Assembly: GCA_004565275.1 (NCBI GenBank)
Contig: SDOX01000184.1
Coordinates: 6,352 to 40,535 of the forward strand
Direction: 5' to 3'
Length of the DNA: 34,184 nt
Source of the DNA: Nannochloropsis salina CCMP1776
Lineage: Eukaryota > Sar > Eustigmatophyceae > Eustigmatales > Monodopsidaceae
Positions within the stretch are counted from its first letter, which is position 1. The number at the start of each line of letters is the position of its first letter. This document shows, piece by piece, positions 21,889 to 30,381 of this stretch. The position numbers and the translations under genes are program-made. The notes under the pieces are model-generated. The model was not told where the DNA came from. It saw only the letters and a list, made by a program, of their open reading frames with translations, and ran no database searches.

Positions 21889-22822
21889 AGAGGGGTGGCA
21901 GTGGGAGGGTGGAATAAAAGGACCGCAAATCAGGGAGCAGCGGCCCTATAGGACGCTACCGGGACGAGGCAGCTAGCTAGCTGTGTACTTGTATGGAAAG
22001 GGACGAATGTGGCCAGCATTGTTTGTCCTCGATACTTTTTTTGCTTTCTTTGGGTTTTTAAACGTCGAGCATCCAACAGGCAGCATCGGATGGACCGTGG
22101 AGGCAACACGGATCAGTAGGTATGGGCCATATCACAAGCGGCGGCCTGACCGCCGTTCTATTGGCACCGGTCGAATGAGAACGAAGACTAAGGAGGATTT
22201 AGAGGATTGAATCATTATAGTCAGACTGGCTTCTCCAATAAGTATTCAGAATGCTGCGGGAGGCAATGTACACGTGCGAAATGCTCTGCTATCCTGACTC
22301 TTGCGCCCCTTCTTATAACATCACATTACGCAAGCATTCAGTCGCAAAAAAGGCGAAGTAGATTGATCTATGCTATTTTGTTTCCGATCTCCAAAGTGAA
22401 CATGAACAAATACCAGTAAAATGCGTCGAAAAACAGAAAATTTCCTATCCGCAAGGATAAGAGAGGAACTAGAGATTCTGACATGATAGAATGGCGCTGA
22501 GGAAAAACGAGTGGCAGAACACCCTCCAAAATCACTTTATAAGGCTTCTTTGATGAGATTTATTTGCTTCGGCGGGTTGATTCCTGTTGCTTAGTATTTA
22601 ATTCCCCAAAACGAAATCCTGTCTTTTTTGTTCCGCTCGCGGACAAGAAAGCTTTCGCTTCAGCGACGGCTGGGCGAGGGGCAGCAAAGGAAGGAGGGAG
22701 AGCACAAAATAAAAAGATGCTCATAGTTCACCCATTTCTGTACTCTGTCCTGTCTAGCGATTGTTTTCTTTGAGTGAACAGGGTTGTGCGTGTTTGAGGT
22801 GGGATCGGGTCTGGGCGCTGGA
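21889..22822. other. Intergenic spacer, no gene seen
   Basis: 3' flank of the CobW gene (AATAAA at about 21912) and 5' flank of the next + gene. A small inverted repeat, cggcgg-cctga-ccgccg, lies at about 22140-22156. If the following gene has an upstream exon it would be here; a tgaacag acceptor-like site lies at about 22780. Confidence 0.5.
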
Positions 22823-23637
22823 ATGTTCAGCAGCGGCATGCTGGGCTCGGTGAGAAAAACAGGGATTGGTCCAACGACGCTGCACCACGCGCATCAAGCA
22901 TCAAGAATGGGCGGGTCTTCCTCGTCCTTACCGCAATATAAAGGCATGGGATCGAGCGATATGGCACCTTTTAATGGGTTTAGGGAGGAGGGAAGGGGGT
23001 CGGGGGGGGACGACAGGAACCCTCACCTCGGCTCCTTGGTGGTGAAAAACGAAAGAGGGCTCAGAGAAGAGGTAAGTGCGGCGGAACACGACACACGTCA
23101 TTTATAGTGCCGTGAGATGGCCAAGCCTCTCCTTCATGGGAAGGACGCGTCGTGGCATTTTGGGCCATTGGAAGGGGATGGGATAGGACTTGAACCCAAA
23201 TGACATGCGAATAAGTTGCTAGTGTCCACAAACACTACGAGTAAAAAGAGGGTGAGGCTCCTGCTTTGAGGAACCGGCGAAGGAGATAGAAATGGAGATG
23301 GGACATTGTCTTGCATCCTTTCATCCCAGAGTTTGTCTCTTCCTCATTTCCCTCTCTCCCTCCCTCCCTCCCTCCCTCCCTCCCTCCCTCCCTCTTCTAG
23401 CTCTCGGAGATCATCGTTCGCCTCTACGCCTGTTCGCTTACTGTCGTCTTCTTAATCGCTGAAGTCCAGCACGCTCCCCTCCTCCTTCCCACCTTCGAGG
23501 CCTACCTCCCCCTCCTTCCCTCCCTCCGCCCCGCCCTCCCCCGCGCCTTCCTCCTCGTTTTCCTGGGGGCCCTCCTTCGCTTGCCTTCCCTCGCAGCCTC
23601 CACCCTGTGGGAGGGAGGGAGGGGGGGAAAGTACTGA
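22823..23637 (+). CDS. Membrane protein fragment, possibly COPI-associated/TVP15-like, probably 3'-truncated
   Basis: Exons 22823-23071 and 23401-23637 join at phase 0 (gtaagt donor, pyrimidine-rich ttctag acceptor). The N-terminal 83 residues are polar (Gly/Ser-rich, ending [11 protein letters not shown]). Exon 2 starts [22 protein letters not shown] (TM1) and continues to [18 protein letters not shown] (TM2). The pattern 'E..[17 protein letters not shown] ... [11 protein letters not shown]' resembles COPI-associated/TVP15 proteins of the Golgi, which have four TMs. This frame stops at TGA 23635-23637 just after entering a GGGA patch, so two TMs would be missing. The minus strand of the same exon has a long acidic ORF, but the + strand splice signals favour this reading. 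The family call is tentative, and the start could be further upstream. Confidence 0.5.
23348..23393. repeat. CCCT array before a 3' splice site
   Basis: About 11 CCCT units end at the tcttctag acceptor at 23393-23400 of the COPI-associated-like gene, and so serve as its pyrimidine tract. Confidence 0.9.
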
Positions 23638-23638
23638 C

Positions 23639-24307
23639 ATGGGATGCATTTTGCGAGCATGCAATCCATCATCGCCTTGTACAGCTCCAGCTTGTTCTTG
23701 ATCGAGAAATTGATGAAATTCGTGTCCACCAGCACGCGGAAAGGAGGGCCCAAGGAGGTGTTGTACTTGAAAAACATGCCGGTGGGTACCGCCTCTCTGG
23801 GGACGAGAGAGAGGGAGAGAGGGAGGGAGGGAGGGCACGTCACAGAAGCAGGGCTCTTCCTGTAGATAGGGTCCTGCCCCTATACGTCCATTTCAGAGTC
23901 TAATAATATTCTCACACTTCACGTCGTTGCGCCTTGACAGCAGCCTCAGCCTTCTTCTTCGCCTTTTCAATATTTTCCTTCCTGAAGCAGCGTGGGGAGA
24001 ACATGAGGGAGGAAGGGAGGGAGGGAGGGAGGGAGGGAGGAGGTCAAGGAAGATACTCATGGGGATAACGTTCTCAACTATATCTGCCTCTTGTTGCTTT
24101 GCCTGCCATATTGCGTGGAGAAATAGGCACTTTATACGGTTGTCTATAGGTCCTGAAAGGCACATACTTGGATTTAATTGACAAAAAAACGTGACACCCC
24201 CTCCTCCCTCCCTTTCCCCTCCCCTTGTTCACTCACAGGCGAGGGTCCTTAGGTGAGATCTGCTTCTTCATCACCGCATACTTGCGTGTCTTTTTGGCCT
24301 TACCCAT
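23639..24307 (-). CDS. FCF1: FCF1/UTP24 rRNA-processing PIN-domain protein, only the N-terminal half present
   Basis: Minus-strand exons 24307-24237, 23981-23916 and 23796-23639, with phases 2, 2, 1. The protein starts [16 protein letters not shown], then [18 protein letters not shown], then [20 protein letters not shown] and [19 protein letters not shown], ending MLAKCIP. This is nearly collinear with eukaryotic FCF1 (MGKxKKTRKYA...FFxYNTxLGPPY.[16 protein letters not shown]...MMDCLYAKCIPC). FCF1 is the small-subunit-processome endonuclease that cuts pre-18S rRNA in the nucleolus. The first catalytic Asp (VDTN) is present. The second half of the family (ITDCVMAEIEKLG through the C-terminal PIN acidic residues) is not found downstream on this strand: after a gtcagt donor comes a GGGA/CCCT patch and unrelated sequence. 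About 99 of the usual ~195 residues are visible. Confidence 0.9.
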
Positions 24308-25542
24308 ACTCTATAGCACCTAAGGGTCTGTGGTGGTCATAAGAAGGGAAGAAGGGAAGCAAGGAGGAAAAGAGGGAGTGAGGGAGGGAGTGAGGGAGGA
24401 AGGGTGGGTGGGAGGGGTAAGAGCACGCAAAAAAATCACAAGTCAATGGCATTTTTGCCCAATTCCGATGAGGAAAAATCTCCCTCATTACAAACTTCAA
24501 CAAATCATGCGTCCCAAGAACGTCAATGAACCATTTTTATCTCCATCTCCCTGTATTTCGTGACTTCTTGCCGGTTTGAAGTTGTTCCTCGTCGAGCCTG
24601 ATCTTGCCCTGCTTCTGATCGAGGCGCCAATGTGGTGCAACCCTTTGTCCACGCCCACTCAAGAAGACCCAAAAGCCGCACAGGCATGAGACAGTGTGTA
24701 GCACAACGTCCCGCGTTGTGTTGTGCTTGTCGAGCGCGGGGGGGGGTTGTGGTTTGGCATCATTTAGTTGCACGACTTGCCTCTCGTGGGCGGATTGTTC
24801 TCTTCCCGCGCTGTATCCCCTTATTTCATGGCACAATTTCTTGCGGCACACAAATCGAGGACGCCCTTTCTCCCCTCCTGCATGCCACATGCCGATGAAG
24901 AGGGCGTGTATCCCGTGTGATAAGACGGTGGCCGTGTCCAATGTGTTTTATGTACGCATCAAAGCTTTCTTGAAGCATGGGACCCCGCCAGCACGACATC
25001 CAGGCTCTAGGAGCTTTGTGCGATCATTTCGCGTTTTCCCGGCACAAAGTCATGGCTCCGTCGCCTGGTGTCTGATGCCACGAGCCGTACGCTCGTGGCA
25101 TGCAGGAAGTGGAGGGGCTAGGGGTGGTGGTGGATGCGTGCTGGTGTTGTTGCGGGCGTCACATGTAATATTGCCGCAGTTTCCTGCTCGAAGCGGTATG
25201 TCTTGAAATTGAAAAAGATCAATGCGGGGCAATTGCCATATTCATGTGCCGGTTCGCACCGCCGACGTGTGCCACAGGCACGGTCAGATGCCAGTGTTTG
25301 TGTGAGGAGGAACCTGTAGGCCGGGTGAGCTGTTCGATTCGTGGCTGTTTTTTTCGTATTTGCAAGCTTTGAATATGTGTAGGAATCTCCCTCCTCCCTC
25401 CTCCCTCCCGATCAACGCCTTTTATTTTACACACTCAATGCCCACAGGACTGAACACCAGGACACACACGCGCACCACTGTGCAGTCGGCTTCTCCCTTC
25501 TTTCTTGATTTCCCTGTTTACAAACCTGGGCCTCGAGCATTT
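24308..25542. other. Shared upstream region between divergent FCF1 and MAF1
   Basis: 1.2 kb between the two start codons. An unspliced + ORF (24694-25209) and a - ORF (24941-24537) overlap here, but neither has a recognisable product. A strong hairpin lies at 25075-25101. The region may hold a bidirectional promoter or an unrecognised exon set; I cannot tell which. Confidence 0.5.
25075..25101. other. Perfect 11-bp inverted repeat (hairpin)
   Basis: atgccacgagc - cgtac - gctcgtggcat: an 11-bp perfect stem with a 5-nt loop, in the FCF1/MAF1 intergenic region. Confidence 0.85.
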
Positions 25543-25913
25543 ATGAAGTACCTAGACTGTGAACGTCTGGGGTTGATGAGTGCAGCACTGGCCAATCGAC
25601 GCGTGGGAGACAAGGTCTTGATGGGGAGAATAGAGGCTTACTCATGTACGTGATACTCGCCACATGGCTTTGTGATCGGGAAGAAGTGGCTCTATCTGTG
25701 GGGTGGGGCCTTACCCTCCCTCCCTCCCTTCCCCCCTCCCTCCCTCCCTCCCTCCCTCCCTCCCTCCCTCCCTCCCTCCCTCCCTCCCTCCTTCCCTCCC
25801 TGCTTGCCCCCCCTTTTTCTCTGGTTCAAAACGCACAGGCAAACCCCTATCGGACGACAAGCGTCTCAAGAAAGAACTGGAACTGTCCTTCCGTGAGGAC
25901 GGGGCTCATCACG
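25543..25913 (+). CDS. MAF1: MAF1, RNA polymerase III repressor; only the first two exons present
   Basis: Exons 25543-25645 and 25839-25913 join at phase 1. The product starts MKYLDCERLGLMSAALANR, followed by GDKVLMGRIEAYSCKPLSDD and then KRLKKELELSF. This matches the MAF1 N-terminus (MKxLE...L...L......I.GRIEsYScKmagdDKxLfK). MAF1 binds Pol III and shuts down tRNA and 5S transcription under stress. The intron carries a long CCCT array. After the second exon (phase 1, gtgggg donor) the sequence runs into a GGGA patch and then the 3' end of a minus-strand gene. The conserved C-terminal half (containing the WSFNYFFYNK-type box) is not found on this strand. The gene is therefore truncated here or the assembly is broken. 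Confidence 0.85.
25734..25800. repeat. CCCT array in the MAF1 intron
   Basis: About 15 CCCT units with a few CCTT and C6 interruptions, upstream of the cacag acceptor at 25834-25838. Confidence 0.9.
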
Positions 25914-25988
25914 GTGGGGAAGGGAGGGAGGGAGGAAGGGAGAGAGGGAGGAAGGGGAATTATTGCTAGGCAGTCGTGCAAAATGAAT

Positions 25989-26270
25989 TTATTTCTCCCG
26001 ATATGATTTGGGGTTCATTCTCTTCATCTGCGGATGAATGACGTCCCTCCTTCTCCTCCTTCGTCTCCCTCCCTCCCTCCCTCCCTCCCTCCTTCCCTCC
26101 CTCCCTCCCTCCCTCCCTCCCTCACCGCGTCTCGTTCCAGTCGAAGCCGCTGCACGGACTTCACCAAACTCTCCATGTTGATGGCTTCCTCCTCTTCAAT
26201 AGCTTCCTCCCTTCCTCCCTCCCTTCCTCCCTCCCTTTCTCCCTTCCTCCCTCCCTCCCTCCCTCTCCAT
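25989..26270 (-). CDS. 3' end of an unrecognised minus-strand gene
   Basis: The last exon 26027-25989 reads MKRMNPKSYREK then TAA, after a ccgcag acceptor. The preceding exon ends at 26126 with a gtgagg donor at phase 0 and reads EAIEEEEAINMESLVKSVQ, then RLRLERDA. The helix-forming, charged sequence looks like the coiled C-terminus of a eukaryotic protein. The family was not recognised. Its 5' limit is unclear because the frame runs into GGAAGGGA repeats from about 26215 to 26262, which read as GREGGRKGE. Exons further upstream may exist near 26380. The intron at 26028-26125 carries a GGGA array on the coding strand. Confidence 0.42.
26066..26123. repeat. CCCT array next to the minus-strand gene's donor
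   Basis: About 14 CCCT units with one CCTT change. On the coding (minus) strand it is GGGA directly following the gtgagg donor, as in the + strand genes. Confidence 0.9.
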
Positions 26271-26499
26271 GCCCGAGGTGAAGGGGAGGAGCGAGGATAG
26301 GCTGGTAGCGGCCGTGAAGGGGAAAGAGAGACAGAAGAAGGAGAGGTGGGGGTACACGCGATTCTTCCTTCGTGCCTGTACAAGTGTAGAGGCGGAAATG
26401 ACGCCAAGACGGGAGAGAAGGAGGCAGGGAGGGAGGGAGAGAGGGAGGGAGTGAGGGAGTGAGGGAGTGAGGGAGGGACCGTCACATTATGATAGTTGC

Positions 26500-26595
26500 T
26501 TATGGTTCCTTCTTTTCCCGGAGCTTTTCCTCCAAAAAGATGGACACGAAGTTCGACGTCATGAGATGCACAAAGTAATCACCAAAGGGCTTGGT
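26500..26595 (-). CDS. Possible C-terminal exon, unknown protein
   Basis: The minus-strand frame reads TKPFGDYFVHLMTSNFVSIF, then LEEKLREKKEP and TAA. Codon use and composition look coding. The upstream splice site is poor: no pyrimidine tract precedes it. About 200 nt upstream on the same strand, an acceptor with a good tract (taccctttattcccag, exon start 26799) opens a frame containing GHIAVLEDVDETSAAEMHRH, which could belong to the same gene. The opposite strand is also open. Low confidence in strand and structure. Confidence 0.25.
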   Translation of the reverse strand, partial: TKPFGDYFVHLMTSNFVSIFLEEKLREKKEP

Positions 26596-27143
26596 CTCTT
26601 CTATTTATACGCACCGGCTCTCGTCTCCCTCCCTGTCTTTGCGTTGCTGCCGACCAAGGCGACTGCCAGGGTCTTGGTTATCATATCTTAACTTGCCGTG
26701 CCTGTGCATTTCAGCCGCAGACGTTTCGTCTACGTCTTCCAGGACGGCAATATGCCCGGTATATCGGCCAAAAGTCGAGCGGGGTGGAGGTCGTGGCAGC
26801 TGGGAATAAAGGGTAGGGGACAAACAGGGAGGAAATTGACCAGAGCCGTCTTGATCATTCCTGTCCATTTCCCTGCAAAAACTCTCCGGAACAGCACGGA
26901 CGTCACATGCGTTGCCTATCTCCATGCCTGTGAGCGCATCCGCGTGGAAAATTCATCGTGAATGAGACATTTTTAAAGTCCCGAATAGACGCAAAGGAGA
27001 GGGAGAGGCTTGAATCAGATTGAGCGAGGCACTGGCGAGACCCTCCCTCCCTCCCTCCCTCCCTCCCTCCCTCCCTCCCTCCCTCCCTCCCTTCCACGAC
27101 ACACACTCACGACCACGACACCCGCACAGTGTAGGAACGTAGC
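26596..27143. other. Unassigned stretch upstream of the oxygenase gene
   Basis: Contains the possible minus-strand exon starting at 26799 and a CCCT array at 27041-27092, just upstream of the oxygenase start. Nothing firm. Confidence 0.4.
27041..27092. repeat. CCCT array upstream of the oxygenase gene
   Basis: About 13 CCCT units, about 50 bp before the first ATG of the 2OG oxygenase gene, so in its promoter or 5' leader. Confidence 0.93.
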
Positions 27144-30100
27144 ATGCGTACAGGCCTGCGCAGGATCTGCCGTTGTCCCGGACGGTCCTATCGACGTCCT
27201 TCCTTTCCCCTTCCCGAAGGCACTGTCTGCCGCTTGTCTTCCTCCTCCTCCACCACCACCATTCCTGTGATTGACTTGAGCCCTTTCGTAGACCCACACG
27301 CCTCCGAAAGCTCAAAAACACAATGCGCAGAGGCTGTCCATCATGTAAGGGCGAGCGGGGGGGATTGAGACGGGGACTTGGTGTAAGGAGGTTAAGAAAT
27401 CGGCATAAGAAGGCAGGTTGAAGATGCTTGGGAAGGGGGGGGGGCTTTTTACCCCTTTCTTGTGACATTTTCTTGGAAGAGATGGAAGCGGGTAAAATCA
27501 GGGTAGGAGGAAAGGGTGTTTGCATAGCTTATCAAACTGCCGCCACGCTCCCTTTTTTTATTCCTTCCTTCACTCATGTCTCACACACACACAACCGTGC
27601 CTCCATCCTTCCTTCACTTGGCCGCAGGCGGCAGTCAATGTGGGCTTTCTCTATGTGAAAAATCATGGGGTAGACCCGAGTATCATGGACGGGGCACTTG
27701 CGCATGCGCGGGCTTTTTTTTCCCTCCCTCAGGTGCGTGCACCAAGGAAGGAAGGAGGGAGGGAGGGAGGGAGGGAGGGAGGCGCGGACGCAAGGCATTG
27801 CTAGTATGGAAAGAAAACGTCCTCTGTGTGTGATTTCCATTCTTCCTTGCGGGTATTGCAGGTTGTGAAGGAGGAGATTTCCATTCTGAACCAATACCAG
27901 GCGCCGTCTAATAAAGAGGGGACCACCCCGCCTCTCTCCTGTCGAGGTTACCAAAAGGTACGCGCCCTCCGTCCCTCCCTCCCTCCCTTCCTCTCTCCCT
28001 TCCTTCCTCCCTCCCTCCCTCCCTCCCTCCCTCCCTGCCTGCCTGCCTTTTTCCCTCCCTCCCTCTTTCCCTTTTGATCCCGACCCAATCCTCCCTTTCT
28101 TTGTTCTTGTCCCCTCCCCCCCTGTCTTCCATTCCCTCATCCCTCCCTTCCTACCCGCCTCTTCCTCCCTCCCTCCCTCCCACCCACCCACCCACCCTCT
28201 CTCCCTCCCTCCTTCCTTCCTCGAGGCCATGTGCGGGTTGGGGAACCGACTCATGCGCGCCTTCTCCTTAGGTTTCGGCCTTCCCGAAAATTATTTCGCG
28301 CCATTTTACCACCGTTCCTTCTGGTGCCTCCGTCTCATCCGGTGCGTCCCTCCCCTGACAGCCCCCCTCAACTTCAGTCCACTCCTCACACGACCCTCCC
28401 TCCCGCCCTCCCTTCCTCCCTCCTTCTCACGCCCCCCAAACAGCTACCCGCCTGTCTCTCCCCAGGAACGAGAGAGCCTTTCCTCAGGCCTAGGGTGCGG
28501 CGAGGTCCGTCCCTCCCCATCCTCCCTCCCTCCCTCCCCCCCTCCGCGCGGTGCTTCCCTTTCCCCTCTGGACACTTCCTTCCTTCTCAGCCCTCCATGG
28601 CTTTCGCTTTCTTGTCAATATATACGAGAAAGGCTTTCGTTTTCTTGTCAATATTTGCGACAGAGGGACGTGTACCCTTTCTACCCGATGCCCGCGGGTG
28701 TGATGGGAATCCCCTCCTCCCTCCCTCCTTATGCCCTCCTATTCACTCGATATCCCCCCTACTTTCCTTTTCTTCTTCTTTGAGAATCTTCTCTTCCTTT
28801 CCTCCCCCCTCCATTCCATTTCCCTGAGGTCTCTCCGCCTATGTCCTCCCTCCTCTCCTCTTCTTCCTCTTGAGCCCATCCCTCGGTGACGCGTGGAGTA
28901 TCTTCCCTGCCTTTATTTTCCTGGCATGCCGCCTCTCCCCACGTGTCGTTCTCATCCCATTTTTCAAAAAATACTTTCCCTCCTTCCTTTTCTCCACTCC
29001 CTCCTCCCTCAGCACTCAGATTACGGGTGTCTGACCCTCCTGAACATGGATGAATCGACGCAGGCGTTACAGGTAAGGTGTCAATGGAGGGGGGAAATAC
29101 CCGGAAAGGGATAGAACGCTCTCAACGCAATGAAGAAGAGGAAGGAAGGAGTCTACAGAGACCTTGAAGGCAACAAAGGAGGGGAAGGAAGGAAGGCGAG
29201 AGGAAGCCAGGGCGAGGGGAAAGAGAGGATGGCGCGCGAGCTATTTGACGTGCATTGGATTGTCTTGATCCAAATACCCTTTCCTCCATGAAAATCGCTC
29301 CGTCCGCCCCATTTCTCCCTCCCCTACTTCCTCTCCCTCCCTGCTTCCCTCCCTCCCTCCCTCTTTTCCCTAGGCCCGCAACACCCAGGGTGCATGGATC
29401 TTCGCCGACCCCATTCCGGGTACCCTTTTGGTCAACATCGGTGACATGCTCTCCAGATGGTAGGCGCAGGCTTTTCCTTTTCTTCCCTTCCTCCCCTTCA
29501 CGTCGCCTCATCTAGCCTCCCACGTACTTTGCCTTTTGTTTTCCATTCTCGGCCTCCCGTGTCGAGAAAAACGGCAGCATTTCCTTCCAATTTCCATGCC
29601 TTTGGTCCTTCATTTCCTCCATTTCCTGCGTTCGCCCATCACCTTTCCTATCTCGTTCTATCACTTCCCTCGTGGCAACCTTCTTCCAACGATGAAGGAA
29701 ATGCTCCCCCCCATCCTCAGCCCAATTTCCCCTCGAGACAAGCTTGTCCCCTCTGATCACGCCTCCCTTTCTCCCTTTCTCCCTCCCTCCTTCCTTCCCT
29801 CCTTCTCTCCCTCTCTCTCAGGTCGAACGGGAAATTCAAAAGCACGCCGCACCGTGTCCTCCCCGCAGTAGGAAAGGCTCGAATCTCCATTCCATTTTTC
29901 TTTGAGCCCAATTTGGACACCCTGGTGGTGCCTCTGCCTGAATGCGAGAACTACGCCCGAGGTAAAGTTAGGGTCAGGGTTAGGGCCTGAATTGGATTTG
30001 CCTTTCACATCCCTTAAGTACAAACATGTATCTGGATGAATGGTCGATACATATTCATGGCCTGAACTTGCCGTTATGTATTATGTATTTGAGATTGTCT

Positions 30101-30381
30101 GTCTTCAACTTCAGTCGTACGTCTTCTTTCTGAGGACAGTTGGGAGATACGTTGTGAATTACTTCGCTGACCACCTTCCATATTTTTTTATTCTTATATA
30201 ACTATATTACATTATATATTACACAGCGCACGGGAAGATTTACTCCTCCGTCCTGTTTGCCGATCATTTGCGCTCGAAAGTCACGAATAACTTTTCCTTT
30301 TTGGAGCCGAGTCCGACTGCAACGTCACTGACCGGGTCAAAGGTCCACACAGTTGACGGAAAGGGAAGCGAAAGGCACTGA
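27144..30381 (+). CDS. 2-oxoglutarate/Fe(II)-dependent dioxygenase (isopenicillin-N-synthase-like fold), 339 aa
   Basis: Exons 27144-27344, 27628-27732, 27862-27957, 28226-28341, 28444-28504, 29013-29072, 29374-29459, 29822-29961 and 30227-30381; phases close (1020 nt). An Arg-rich N-terminus (MRTGLRRICRCPGRSYRR) could be an organelle-targeting signal. Then IPVIDLSPF and VGFLYVKNHGVD (DIOX_N), RGYQK, LMRAFSLGFGLPENYF, CLRLIRYPP and GCGEHSDYGCLTLLNMD with the iron ligands His-x-Asp. LLVNIGDMLSRWSNGKFKST is followed by PHRV with the third ligand His, and then ARISIPFFFEPN. The ligands and fold signature are complete, so an oxidase/hydroxylase activity is likely. The substrate is not predictable. 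Between RGYQK and AMCGLGNRLM the family usually has some 50-60 residues (a GPNQWP-type segment) that are absent. The 268-nt intron there is almost entirely CCCT repeat. Confidence 0.9.
27958..28225. repeat. CCCT-rich intron at the position of a missing protein block
   Basis: Nearly all CCCT/CCTT/CCCA units between oxygenase exons 3 and 4. No coding segment for the expected intervening residues is visible in it. Confidence 0.8.
28599..28664. repeat. 33-bp tandem duplication in an oxygenase intron
   Basis: Two copies of ggctttcg(c/t)tttcttgtcaatat plus about ten diverged bases (28599-28631, 28632-28664). Confidence 0.8.
29968..29985 (+). repeat. Telomere-like hexamers in an intron
   Basis: TTAGGG-TCAGGG-TTAGGG directly after the gtaaag donor of the last oxygenase intron. 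Confidence 0.7.

Noticed and set aside
22138-22156. Inverted repeat cggcgg-cctga-ccgccg
   Set aside because: The stem is only 6 bp and GC-rich. Expected by chance at this length and without context.
23452-23604. Acidic minus-strand continuation of FCF1 after a 34-nt 'intron' (23638-23605)
   Set aside because: The ends look like splice sites, but the downstream sequence has no similarity to FCF1, and the required phase gives a Gly/Arg-rich frame. The region is better explained by the + strand exon.
24694-25209. 170-codon + strand ORF between FCF1 and MAF1
   Set aside because: Open but with odd composition (Cys, Arg, Ser, Pro-rich), overlapped by an equally open minus frame. Probably GC-rich chance, so not called as a gene.
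26467-26691. + strand hydrophobic ORF (ITKGLGLFYLYAPALVSLPV)
   Set aside because: Looks like a membrane segment but lacks start and splice support and overlaps a minus-strand frame with better codon character. Neither is certain.
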